In this document: positions 6,934-13,632 of the stretch, in pieces
How positions within the stretch are numbered: the first letter of the stretch is position 1
Layout: every line of letters starts with the position of its first letter
NCBI RefSeq assembly: GCF_052113705.1
Contig: NZ_JBGQOG010000036.1
Span: 1-17,008, forward strand
Direction of reading: 5' to 3'
Source of the DNA: JBGQOG01 sp052113705
GTDB taxonomy: Bacteria > Pseudomonadota > Alphaproteobacteria > Rhodobacterales > Rhodobacteraceae
DNA: 17,008 bases
Program-made: the position numbers and the translations under genes
Notes under the pieces: generated by a model
Told to the model about the DNA's origin: nothing
What the model saw: the letters and a program-made list of their open reading frames with translations, nothing else
Database searches by the model: none

Positions 6934-6947
6934 CAGCCGCGCGGCTG
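6934..6947. other. Perfect 14-bp palindrome between hisF and hisE
   Basis: CAGCCGCGCGGCTG is fully self-complementary, with GTTC and GAAC outside it that could extend the structure. It lies 30 nt after the hisF stop and 106 nt before hisE. There is no T-run. It may be an mRNA-stabilising hairpin or a protein site; nothing else in the 150-nt gap suggests a function. Confidence 0.4.
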
Positions 6948-7053
6948 TCGAACATTGCCGCGCCTGCTGCGCAACTGCCTGCGCCTTTCCCTCCCCGCGA
7001 TCTCTGCCGCCCAGACCCTCCGCCCGGTTTCCGGCCGCATAAAGGACCCCGCC

Positions 7054-7365
7054 ATGACCACGCTCGACCGCCTCGCCGCCACCATCGCCGCCCGCAAAGG
7101 CGCCGATCCTGACAGCAGCTGGACCGCGAAACTCTTCGCCAAGGGCCCGGAAAAATGCGCCGAGAAATTCGGCGAAGAAGCCATCGAAGCCATCATCGAA
7201 GCTGTGAAGGGCGACCGCGCCAAACTCACCTCCGAGGCCGCCGATGTGCTCTACCACCTCCTCGTCATGCTCGCCGCCCGCGACGTGACACTGGCCGAGG
7301 TCTATGCGGAACTTGAGCGCCGCGAGGGCACTTCCGGCATCGCCGAAAAAGCCGCGCGCAGCTGA
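7054..7365 (+). CDS. hisE: Phosphoribosyl-ATP pyrophosphatase
   Basis: 103 aa, the size of a stand-alone HisE; it is not fused to HisI as in enterobacteria. It hydrolyses phosphoribosyl-ATP to phosphoribosyl-AMP and pyrophosphate, step 2 of the pathway. It is an all-alpha MazG-like fold with metal-binding acids in KFGEEAIEAIIEA (E41, E42, E45, E49) and SEAADVLYHLLVML (E61, D64). The SSWTAKLFAKGPEK motif (21-34) is typical. The start at 7054 has AAAGGA 7 nt upstream (7041-7046); an in-frame extension to 6955 adds an unrelated Arg/Leu-rich stretch. It ends the his group here. Confidence 0.97.
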   Translation: MTTLDRLAATIAARKGADPDSSWTAKLFAKGPEKCAEKFGEEAIEAIIEAVKGDRAKLTSEAADVLYHLLVMLAARDVTLAEVYAELERREGTSGIAEKAARS

Positions 7366-7399
7366 CGTCGTCGCCAAAGCACGGCGCCCCCTTGCGCTT

Positions 7400-7441
7400 T
7401 CTCCTTGTGAAAATACCTCGGGGTGCGGGGCAGCGCCCCGC
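7400..7441 (+). repeat. REP-like intergenic repeat, copy 2
   Basis: This is the second copy of the element at 6011-6052, in the same orientation. Positions 7411-7441 are identical to 6022-6052, including the GCGGGGC-AGC-GCCCCGC hairpin (7425-7441). It lies 35 nt after the hisE stop, so the two copies bracket hisF-hisE. The rest of the 153-nt gap to the LysR gene holds a 10-nt direct repeat, CACAGGCGCC, at 7455-7464 and 7481-7490. Confidence 0.82.
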
Positions 7442-7518
7442 TTCCGGACGATGCACAGGCGCCTCCGGGCCGGATCCGGGCACAGGCGCCCCCCCTGCCC
7501 GACAGACCCCGGCCAAAA

Positions 7519-8475
7519 TCAGCCGGGCTCAATCCGCAACTGACCTTTCAACCAGGGATCCTCGGCAACCGCAGGATCGACCACCAGATCGGCCAGGAGC
7601 CTGCGCAAGCGCTGCGCCACCGCCCCCGGCATCGTCCCCATCACCCCCGCCCGCGCCGACAATGCCAGCCGCCGGGACAAAGGCGCGAAGGGCAAGGGCC
7701 GGATCTCCACCGCCGAACGGAACCGCGCCCCGTGCCGCACGGCGAGCGGCGTCAGGATCGTCCAGCCCTGCCCCGCGGCGACCATGGCCAGCATCGCGGC
7801 ATAGCTGTCCAGCTCATAGCGATGCCCCGGCGCGACGCCCTCCGCCGCCAGATGCGCCGCGATCTGCCGCCCCATCACATTGCGCGGGCTGTAATGCAGC
7901 AGGGGCAGGCTGCCATAGTCCGCCCCGCGCGGCAAAACCGCGACAAAGGGTTCGGTCAGCAGCGGATGCACCTCATGGCCGTCGGTGGCAGGGTCGGCCT
8001 CGGCGGCCACCACCATATCCAGCGCCCGCGCCTCCAGCTGCGCGAGCAGCCGGTGGCTCGGCCCCGTCTCCAGCAAAAAGCGGCAATTGGTGACCTCGGC
8101 CCCCATTTCGGTCAAGAGCTGCGGCGTGACCTCGGCCTCCAGATCCTCGACCATCCCCAAACGAAAGCTCTGCAGATGCGCCGGATCCGCCAGCGCAATC
8201 GCCACCCGCGCCCGCGCAATCTCATCCAGCACCGTCTCGGCATGGCGGCGGAACGCCAACCCCGCCGTGGTCAATGCGAAGGGCCGCGCCGAACGGTCCA
8301 CCAGCTCGGTGCCCAGCGCCGCCTCCAGCGCCGCCAGCTGCTGGCTGACCCCCGAGGCAGAAACCCCGAGGCGCCGGGCGGCGGCCGAGATGGCACGCTC
8401 TTCCGCCATCGCCACAAAAACCTCGATTCCCCAGAGGGTAACACGCCCCTGCCCCGTCTCAGATCCTGCAGCCAT
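7519..8475 (-). CDS. LysR-family transcriptional regulator
   Basis: 318 aa, typical LysR length. The N-terminal winged helix-turn-helix spans about 14-75: FVAMAEERAISAAARRLGVSASGVSQQLAALEAALGTELVDRSARPFALTTAG. A linker helix follows, then a periplasmic-binding-protein-like effector domain (about 100-300). The opening MAAGSETGQGR is likely a flexible tail. The ATG at 8475 has GGGAAG close upstream. It is divergent from the omega-aminotransferase gene with 325 nt between them, the usual arrangement when a LysR protein controls its neighbour. Regulation of the aminotransferase by it is therefore inferred, and the inducer is unknown. Confidence 0.93.
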   Translation of the reverse strand: MAAGSETGQGRVTLWGIEVFVAMAEERAISAAARRLGVSASGVSQQLAALEAALGTELVDRSARPFALTTAGLAFRRHAETVLDEIARARVAIALADPAHLQSFRLGMVEDLEAEVTPQLLTEMGAEVTNCRFLLETGPSHRLLAQLEARALDMVVAAEADPATDGHEVHPLLTEPFVAVLPRGADYGSLPLLHYSPRNVMGRQIAAHLAAEGVAPGHRYELDSYAAMLAMVAAGQGWTILTPLAVRHGARFRSAVEIRPLPFAPLSRRLALSARAGVMGTMPGAVAQRLRRLLADLVVDPAVAEDPWLKGQLRIEPG

Positions 8476-8800
8476 CGTCTTCCCTCGCCTCCGGGACCCG
8501 GCGGCCCGGCGTCACGCTAACGGCAAAGGGGCAGCCGCGCAATCACAGCGCGAGGGCCCAACCGCGTGCCCTGCCCGGCCCCGCACCCTTCCCGGCCGCG
8601 TGACGGACTTCCTCCGCTCGACCGGCTTCACCCACGACGGGCGGCCCGCATCTGGTCACCCCCGCAACGGGCCCGACCGCCCGCCCCCTCACCACCCGCA
8701 TCGTGCCTGCGGCATTTCCCCCCACGCCCCGCTCGCAGCCATTGAACCCTCAGGGTCGGGCCGCTAGCCTGCCCGCATCAGTCATCCAAGGAGTGCCCCG
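8476..8800. promoter_or_regulatory. Divergent control region, lysR-type gene / aminotransferase gene
   Basis: 325 nt without a believable gene; short open frames here are low-complexity Arg/Pro/Gly translations. The aminotransferase side carries the candidate promoter at 8742-8770 and a small palindrome at 8746-8756. The LysR side is very GC-rich with no convincing -35/-10 pair; TTGCGC followed 16 nt later by TTAGCG on the minus strand is the best I could find and is weak. I could not pin down a clear T-N11-A LysR box. Confidence 0.5.
8742..8770 (+). promoter_or_regulatory. Candidate aminotransferase promoter with palindrome in the spacer
   Basis: TTGAAC (8742-8747, 4 of 6) and TAGCCT (8765-8770, 3 of 6) lie 17 nt apart, about 30 nt ahead of the start codon. 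ACCCT-C-AGGGT (8746-8756) is a perfect interrupted palindrome that overlaps the -35 end and spacer, a suitable place for an operator. The weak -10 element would fit a regulated promoter. Confidence 0.42.
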
Positions 8801-10168
8801 ATGCGCGACACCGCCCCCAACAGTTGGGAAGCCCGAGCCGATGCCAATTCGCTCTACGGCTTCACCGATCTGCCCTCCGTGCACCAGCGCGGCTGCGTGG
8901 TGCTGACGCATGGCAAGGGCCCCTATGTCTATGACACCCACGGGCGCGAATATCTCGATGCCAATTCCGGCCTGTGGAACATGGTGGCGGGCTTTGATCA
9001 CCCCGGCCTGATCGCCGCCGCGCAAGAGCAATACACCAAGCTTGCGGGCTATCACGCCTTCTTTGGCCGCATGTCGGACCAGACGGTGATGCTCAGCGAG
9101 AAACTGGTCGAGGTCTCGCCCTTTGAAAAGGGCCGGGTGTTCTACACCAACTCCGGCTCCGAGGCGAATGACACGATGGTCAAGATCCTGTGGTTCCTGC
9201 ATGCCGCCGAAGGCAAGCCGCAGCGCCGCAAGATCCTGACCCGGATGAACGCCTATCACGGCGTCACCGCCGTCTCGGCCAGCATGACCGGCAAGCCCTA
9301 TAACGCGGTCTTCGGCCTGCCGCTGCCGGGTTTCATCCACCTGACCTGCCCGCATTACTGGCGCAACGGCAAGCCCGGCGAGACCGAGGCGGCCTTCACC
9401 CAGCGCATGGCGGCCGAGCTGGAAGCCACGATCATCAAGGAAGGTCCCGACACGATCGCGGGCTTTTTCGCCGAGCCGGTGATGGGTGCCGGCGGCGTGA
9501 TCCCGCCCTCGGCCGGGTATTTTCAGGCGGTGGTGCCGATCCTGCGCAAATACGGGATTCCGGTCATCGCCGATGAGGTGATCACCGGCTTTGGCCGCAC
9601 CGGCAACACCTGGGGCTGCCAGACCTATGATTTCATGCCCGATGCGATCATCTCGTCGAAAAACCTGACCGCCGGTTTCTTCCCGATGGGCGCGGTGATC
9701 CTCGGCGATGCGCTGTCGGACCGGGTGCAGGCCGCCTCGGAAGCGATCGAGGAATTCCCGCATGGCTTTACCGCCTCCGGGCATCCGGTGGGCTGCGCCA
9801 TCGCGCTGAAAGCCATTGATGTGGTGATGAACGAGGGGCTGGCGGAAAACGTCCGCACCCTGACGCCGCTGTTTGAGGAAGGGCTGGCGCGGCTGGCCGA
9901 GAACCCGAACATCGGTGAATGGCGCGGCAAGGGGCTGATGGGGGCTTTGGAAGCGGTGAAGGACAAGGCGACGAAAACCCCCTTTGACGGTTCGCTCTCG
10001 GTGTCGGAACGCATCGCCAATGCCTGTACCGATGCCGGGCTGATCTGCCGCCCGCTGGGGCAGGCCATCGTGCTCTGCCCGCCCTTCATCATGACGCCCG
10101 CGCAGATGGACGAGATGTTTGGCAAGCTGGAGAAGGCGCTGAAAGCGGTCTTCGCCGAGGTCGCCTAA
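8801..10168 (+). CDS. Class III omega-aminotransferase (amine/omega-amino acid:pyruvate transaminase)
   Basis: 455 aa, full-length fold-type I PLP enzyme. The sequence closely resembles the (S)-selective omega-transaminase of Paracoccus denitrificans as I remember it, including SWEARA, LYGFTD.PSVHQRG and ANSGLWNMVAGFDH near the start; I could not run an alignment. Visible active-site parts are GSEAND (119-124) for phosphate binding, YHG (152-154) stacking on PLP, D258 in IADEVITGFGRTG for the pyridine nitrogen, and the Schiff-base lysine K287 in SSKNLTAGFFPMG. The likely reaction transfers an amino group from an amine or omega-amino acid to pyruvate; the natural substrate is not evident. AAGGAG (8788-8793) fixes the start. 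It is monocistronic and ends at a bidirectional terminator. Confidence 0.95.
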   Translation: MRDTAPNSWEARADANSLYGFTDLPSVHQRGCVVLTHGKGPYVYDTHGREYLDANSGLWNMVAGFDHPGLIAAAQEQYTKLAGYHAFFGRMSDQTVMLSEKLVEVSPFEKGRVFYTNSGSEANDTMVKILWFLHAAEGKPQRRKILTRMNAYHGVTAVSASMTGKPYNAVFGLPLPGFIHLTCPHYWRNGKPGETEAAFTQRMAAELEATIIKEGPDTIAGFFAEPVMGAGGVIPPSAGYFQAVVPILRKYGIPVIADEVITGFGRTGNTWGCQTYDFMPDAIISSKNLTAGFFPMGAVILGDALSDRVQAASEAIEEFPHGFTASGHPVGCAIALKAIDVVMNEGLAENVRTLTPLFEEGLARLAENPNIGEWRGKGLMGALEAVKDKATKTPFDGSLSVSERIANACTDAGLICRPLGQAIVLCPPFIMTPAQMDEMFGKLEKALKAVFAEVA

Positions 10169-10180
10169 GCCCGCAGCACC

Positions 10181-10207
10181 GCCCGGCGCGCCGCAAGGCC
10201 GCCGGGC
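10181..10207. other. GC-rich hairpin after the aminotransferase gene
   Basis: GCCCGGCG (10181-10188) pairs perfectly with CGCCGGGC (10200-10207) around an 11-nt loop, 13 nt after the stop codon. It has no T-run, so it is more likely an RNA-stabilising structure than the main terminator, which lies about 75 nt further on. Confidence 0.4.
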
Positions 10208-10277
10208 GCGCATTGGGCAGGTGCCGCGCGGGGCGCCCGTGCCAAGGGGAAAACAAAGGGCGCGAACCCCAAAAGAC

Positions 10278-10306
10278 AAAGGGCGCCCAGACCGGGCGCC
10301 CTTTTT
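10278..10306. terminator. Bidirectional rho-independent terminator, aminotransferase / phaR
   Basis: GGGCGCCC (10281-10288) and GGGCGCCC (10294-10301) form an 8-bp stem with a 5-nt loop. AAA precedes and TTTTT follows (10302-10306), and the minus strand reads TTTGTCTTTT after the stem. It lies between two convergent genes, 110 nt after the aminotransferase stop and 22 nt after the phaR stop, so it can serve both. Confidence 0.88.
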
Positions 10307-10327
10307 ATCTGGCGTGGTGACCGCGCT

Positions 10328-10891
10328 TTACAGCTTGGACAGTTTCGACTGCAATTCCGCCAGCTGCTTTTTGATGGCAGCCAGATCCTCGCGGTCGGAG
10401 GTGCTGGAGGGGGTACTGACCTCTTCGGCATCCGGCCCGGTCCCGGCGGCGGTCCATCCCCCCATCATGGATTTGAGGAAGGCCTGCTGCTGGCGCTGCA
10501 GCGCCTCAAAGCCCGGCATGGTCGACATCGGATTCGGGATGGTGGTCAGGTTTTCCAGAACCTTGGACTGCCCCTCGCGCAACATCTGAAAGCTGGCCGC
10601 CAGAAATTGCGGCACGACGCTTTGCGCGCTGGTGGTGTAGCTGCGGACCAGATCGGTCAGCACATCCACCGGCAAGACGCTCTCGCCCCGGCTTTCATGT
10701 TCGGCCACGATTTGCAGCAGGTACTGGCGGGTCAGATCATCGCCCGACTTCAGGTCGACAATCTGCACCTCGCGGCCATCGCGGATGAACTTCGCGATAT
10801 CCTCAAGGGTCACATAGTCACTTGTCTCAGTATTGTAGAGACGGCGGCTGGCATAGCGTTTGATCAACAGCGGCTTTGCTTCTTCGGCCAT
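10328..10891 (-). CDS. phaR: Polyhydroxyalkanoate synthesis repressor PhaR
   Basis: 187 aa. PhaR senses PHA granules and represses phasin genes: it binds DNA when free and is titrated onto nascent polymer. The N-terminal DNA-binding domain is recognisable from LLIKRYASRRLYNTETSDYVTLEDIAKFIRDGREVQIVDLKSGDDLTRQYLLQI (about 8-62). The PHB accumulation domain follows (about 68-110: LPVDVLTDLVRSYTTSAQSVVPQFL). A Gln/Met-rich segment and an acidic, Ser-rich linker lead to a short C-terminal coiled coil (DLAAIKKQLAELQSKLSKL). The start at 10891 has GGGGAGGA 5 nt upstream. It is downstream of phaP but behind that gene's terminator, so it needs its own promoter. Confidence 0.96.
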   Translation of the reverse strand: MAEEAKPLLIKRYASRRLYNTETSDYVTLEDIAKFIRDGREVQIVDLKSGDDLTRQYLLQIVAEHESRGESVLPVDVLTDLVRSYTTSAQSVVPQFLAASFQMLREGQSKVLENLTTIPNPMSTMPGFEALQRQQQAFLKSMMGGWTAAGTGPDAEEVSTPSSTSDREDLAAIKKQLAELQSKLSKL

Positions 10892-10916
10892 CGGGTCCTC
10901 CCCGTTGTTCTTATTG

Positions 10917-10952
10917 GCAGTGCAGCAAAGGGTATCGCGCGGCGCAGCAAAA
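10917..10952 (-). promoter_or_regulatory. Candidate PhaR autoregulatory operator ahead of phaR
   Basis: Positions 10917-10929 (GCAGTGCAGCAAA) are identical to 13 bp of the phaP operator at 11675-11687, so the right half-site GCAG and the N3 spacer match exactly while the left half is degenerate (TGGC for CTGC). A second half-site, GCAGCAAAA, lies at 10944-10952, 22 bp away. The site is 26 nt ahead of the phaR ATG. PhaR autorepression is reported for this family; occupancy here is inferred. No convincing -35/-10 pair could be placed. Confidence 0.55.
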
Positions 10953-11078
10953 GCAACCAAAGAAACGCCGCAAGCGGCCATCTGAGAAAAATATCCTGAA
11001 AGCCCGGAGAGTTACTGAAACCCCCCGACGCCAGTTCAGGATTCCTTTGCGCGCGCCAGCCCCGACAGGTCAGGGCGC

Positions 11079-11107
11079 AAAAAGAAAGGGCGGGCCGAAG
11101 CCCGCCC
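11079..11107 (-). terminator. Rho-independent terminator of phaP
   Basis: Read on the minus strand, GGGCGGGC and GCCCGCCC close a TTCG tetraloop and are followed by TTTCTTTTT. The stem arms are 11088-11095 and 11100-11107. It lies 50 nt after the phaP stop and separates phaP from phaR. Confidence 0.93.
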
Positions 11108-11156
11108 AGAACCGGGCACTGACAGGGAGGAGGAGGAAGCCAGCGCCCGTTAGGTC

Positions 11157-11612
11157 TTACTTCGCGGCGGCGGCCGAGGTGGCCTTCTTGGCAGCGGTCT
11201 GCACGTCGTCGGTGGCTTTTTTCACCGCGGCAGTCGCGTCTTCCGAGAAGTCCTTGCCCGCAGCCATCATCAGCTCAACGGTTTCCATTTGGACTTTTTT
11301 CGCCACTTCGGCGAAAGCAGCCATATGCTCGGCAGCCATTTCAGCAGCGGCCGATGCGAAATCGGTCATCGCCTTGGCATAGTCAGCCGGCTCTTCTTTT
11401 TTCTTCGCCAGATCGCCGACTTTGGCGATGGTGGCTTTCGTCCAGGTCGACGAGATCTCGGCCGATTTCTCGGCAGCTTCCAGAGCGACCTTGGTCATTT
11501 TTTCGCCGAGTGCCGACTGCGTCTTGAACGCGTCTTGCATTTTCGAACCGTCAACCGGGAAGTTCGACAGCATGTCTTGCATCATCTTGGTGAAATCTTG
11601 GGTCTTGGCCAT
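11157..11612 (-). CDS. phaP: Phasin, PHA granule-coating protein
   Basis: 151 aa. Phasins coat the surface of intracellular polyhydroxyalkanoate granules and control their number and size. The sequence is almost entirely amphipathic helix, rich in Ala, Lys, Glu and Met, with the Phasin_2 pattern (DFTKMMQDMLSNFPVDGSKMQDAFKTQSALGEKMTKVALEAAEKSAEISSTWTKATIAKVGDL). The tail KKATDDVQTAAKKATSAAAAK resembles the alanine/lysine-rich ends of phasins and histone-like proteins. The start at 11612 follows a GGAGAG site; an ATG four codons upstream overlaps that site and is less likely. It has its own promoter, with PhaR-type operators, in the gap behind phaC. Confidence 0.95.
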   Translation of the reverse strand: MAKTQDFTKMMQDMLSNFPVDGSKMQDAFKTQSALGEKMTKVALEAAEKSAEISSTWTKATIAKVGDLAKKKEEPADYAKAMTDFASAAAEMAAEHMAAFAEVAKKVQMETVELMMAAGKDFSEDATAAVKKATDDVQTAAKKATSAAAAK

Positions 11613-11662
11613 CGTACTCTCCATCAAAGCTTGGGACCTGCTGTCCCGTTGCATCTGTAGAG

Positions 11663-11691
11663 ACTATAAATGCTGCAGTGCAGCAAATCAA
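11663..11691 (-). promoter_or_regulatory. phaP promoter
   Basis: On the minus strand TTGATT (-35, at 11686-11691) and TATAGT (-10, at 11663-11668, 5 of 6) are separated by exactly 17 nt. The predicted start near 11656 leaves a leader of about 44 nt. The spacer is almost filled by the operator CTGCACTGCAG. Confidence 0.72.
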
Positions 11692-11712
11692 GTGTTTTTC
11701 GCTGCGTTGCAG
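11673..11712. promoter_or_regulatory. Two PhaR-type operators, CTGC-N3-GCAG
   Basis: Two perfect matches lie at 11673-11683 (N3 = AGT) and 11702-11712 (N3 = GTT), with centres 29 bp apart. I recall CTGC-N3-GCAG as the PhaR motif reported for Rhodobacter/Paracoccus. The first site sits between the -35 and -10 of phaP, where bound protein would block RNA polymerase; the second is 10 nt upstream of the -35. This fits repression of phaP by granule-free PhaR. Confidence 0.8.
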
Positions 11713-11736
11713 AAACGTTACAATCAAAAGTTGTAT

Positions 11737-13530
11737 CTAGAGTTCAGGTTTTTCCCGCACATAAAGGCCCGGAGCGGGGCACAGCACCGGGTAGTCTTCG
11801 GCACCCGGTTGCCGCGCAGGTACTTGTTTTCCCGAGCGTTCAGCCAGCCACGCACCCCAGCGCGGCCACCAGCTGCCGGGATGGAACTCGGACCCGGCGC
11901 GCCAGGCCTCCGGATCGGCAATCGGCGCGGTCGAGGTGTAATGCCCATATTTAAGGCGGCTGGGCGGATTGATGATGCCCGCCACATGCCCTGATTCGGA
12001 GAGCACGAAGGTGCGGTCGCGCGCGCCCATCTGCGCCACGCCGTTGAAACTGGCAAGCCAGGGGGCGATGTGGTCCTTTTCACAGGCCACGGCGAAGAGC
12101 GGCACCTTGACCCCCGACACCTTCACCAGATCACCCATCACCTCAAACCCGTCCTCGGCGAACGCATTGCCCTGGCAGAGACCGCGCAGATATTCCATCG
12201 CCATCTTGCCCGGCAGGTTGGTGCTGTCACCATTCCAGAACAAGAGGTCAAAGGCGGGCGGCGCCTCGCCCAGCATGTAGCTGCGGATGGCGGGCTGATA
12301 GATCAGATCGTTCGAGCGCAGATAGCTGAAGGTCCGCGTCATGAAGTAAGAAGACAGGATGCCATCGGCCTTGCACTGCTCTTCCAGCCCGTCGACGAAA
12401 TCATCCTGCAGGAAAGCGGTGAACTCGCCCTGATCGGAGAAATCCGTCAGCGTGGTGAAGAAGGTCGCGGATTTGACCGACTTGTCCTTGTGCTTGTCCA
12501 GAAGCGCCAGCACCAGCGACAGCGTCGTGCCCGCGATGCAATATCCCACTGTGTTGATCTGCCGCTCGCCGGTGATCGCCTTCACCTTCGAGATCGCCTG
12601 CAGATAGCCGTCACGGACATAATCATCCATACCGATGTCCGCATAGTCCCGGTCGGGGTTCTTCCAGGCCACGACAAACAGCGTGAACCCCTGCTCCACA
12701 ATCCATTTGATCAGGCTGTTTTGCGGCTTGAGGTCCATGATGTAGAATTTGTTGATCCAGGGCGGAAAGATCAGCAGCGGCGTCTGATGCACCGTTTCGG
12801 TTTTCGGCGCATATTGGATCAGCTCGAACATATGGTTGCGGAACACCACCGAGCCTTCGCTGGTGCCGATGTTCTCGCCCACGCGGAAGGCGTCGCGGTC
12901 GGCCAGCGTGATGACCAGATCGCCCTTGTTCGCCTCGATGTCGCGCACGAGGTTTTCCAGCCCCTGCACCAGGCTCTCGCCCTCGGTGGCCACCGCGCGC
13001 TCCAATGCATCGGGGTTGGTGGCCAGAAAATTCGTCGGCGCCATCAGGTTGACGATCTGCTTGGAGAAATAGTCCAGACGGCGGCGGTCGACCTCATCCA
13101 GCATGTCCAGCCCGGAGACCGATTCCTCGATCGCCTTGGACGAGATCAGATATTGCTGCTTGATGAAGTTGAAATAAGGATGCGTGTCCCAGAGCGGGTT
13201 GGAAAAGCGCGGATCTTTCGGGCCGGGATCGGCGGGCGGGGCCAGCGTGCCACGGGCCAGCGCCTGCTGCGCCTCCACGTAATGCTTCATCGCCTTGCCC
13301 CAGTAATTCACCTGCTGCTCGAGGATGCGGGCGGGGTTGTCGGCCAGCTCTTTGATATAGGCGGCACTGGCCTTGAGGTAGAGATCCTGCCCCGGCCCCT
13401 CCAGCGCAGTGTTCGGCGCCCGCTTTTGCGCAAGGGCCGCGATCAGGCGCTGCGACAGCCCCTCGATCTTTTTCAGATTTTCGGCCATTTTTTCAGGGAG
13501 AACAGGGAGACCCTCGTCGCCAGTTGTCAT
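11737..13530 (-). CDS. phaC: Class I polyhydroxyalkanoate synthase
   Basis: 597 aa, in the class I size range. It polymerises (R)-3-hydroxyacyl-CoA, chiefly 3-hydroxybutyryl-CoA, at the granule surface. The N-terminal domain (about 60-230) includes FSNPLWDTHPYFNFIKQQYL. The alpha/beta hydrolase core holds the triad: C331 in the lipase-like box GYCIAGTT, D486 in CEKDHIAPW, and H515 in SESGHVAGI. PPWINKFYIMDL and the FVVAWKNPD segment are also typical. The start at 13530 has only a distant purine-rich site (AGGGGGA); the next ATG, at 13488, has none. No terminator is seen before phaP, so phaC transcripts may run into phaP across the 124-nt gap. It is divergent from phaZ. Confidence 0.97.
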   Translation of the reverse strand: MTTGDEGLPVLPEKMAENLKKIEGLSQRLIAALAQKRAPNTALEGPGQDLYLKASAAYIKELADNPARILEQQVNYWGKAMKHYVEAQQALARGTLAPPADPGPKDPRFSNPLWDTHPYFNFIKQQYLISSKAIEESVSGLDMLDEVDRRRLDYFSKQIVNLMAPTNFLATNPDALERAVATEGESLVQGLENLVRDIEANKGDLVITLADRDAFRVGENIGTSEGSVVFRNHMFELIQYAPKTETVHQTPLLIFPPWINKFYIMDLKPQNSLIKWIVEQGFTLFVVAWKNPDRDYADIGMDDYVRDGYLQAISKVKAITGERQINTVGYCIAGTTLSLVLALLDKHKDKSVKSATFFTTLTDFSDQGEFTAFLQDDFVDGLEEQCKADGILSSYFMTRTFSYLRSNDLIYQPAIRSYMLGEAPPAFDLLFWNGDSTNLPGKMAMEYLRGLCQGNAFAEDGFEVMGDLVKVSGVKVPLFAVACEKDHIAPWLASFNGVAQMGARDRTFVLSESGHVAGIINPPSRLKYGHYTSTAPIADPEAWRAGSEFHPGSWWPRWGAWLAERSGKQVPARQPGAEDYPVLCPAPGLYVREKPEL

Positions 13531-13632
13531 GTTAACTTTTCCCCCTTACACTTTGGGTTACCATAACGTCGCCTGCTGGGGAGGGTAAAGCGACGATTTC
13601 TCGGCAGCACCCTCCGGGGGCAAGGAGACGCG
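13531..13632. promoter_or_regulatory. phaC/phaZ divergent promoter region
   Basis: 102 nt must hold promoters for both genes. For phaC, TTTACC (13584-13589, minus) and TATGGT (13560-13565) lie 18 nt apart, each matching 4 of 6. For phaZ the only firm signal is the AAGGAG ribosome site at 13622-13627. There is no CTGC-N3-GCAG match here, so direct PhaR control of phaC and phaZ is not supported by this sequence. Confidence 0.4.

Noticed and set aside
6908..7042. A 44-aa open frame between hisF and hisE, considered as a leader peptide
   Set aside because: It has no good ribosome site, contains only one histidine, and its translation is Ala/Pro/Arg-rich low complexity typical of GC-rich noncoding DNA.
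6118..7377. A 419-aa minus-strand frame across hisF and hisE
   Set aside because: It is a Gly/Asp/His-rich antisense translation of two certain genes.
7455..7490. CACAGGCGCC direct repeats downstream of hisE as a CRISPR or regulatory array
   Set aside because: There are only two 10-nt copies, in very GC-rich DNA with no further repeats.
8750..10279. A 509-aa open frame antisense to the aminotransferase
   Set aside because: It is a His/Arg/Gly-rich shadow frame of a clearly real gene; such long antisense frames are common in GC-rich codon usage.
12070..13566. A 498-aa plus-strand open frame antisense to phaC, and a similar 520-aa frame antisense to phaZ (13558-15120)
   Set aside because: Both are shadows of real genes with complete active-site motifs and have no recognisable domain themselves.
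13531..13632. A PhaR operator between phaC and phaZ
   Set aside because: Isolated CTGC and GCAG pieces occur, but they are about 28 nt apart and do not form CTGC-N3-GCAG.
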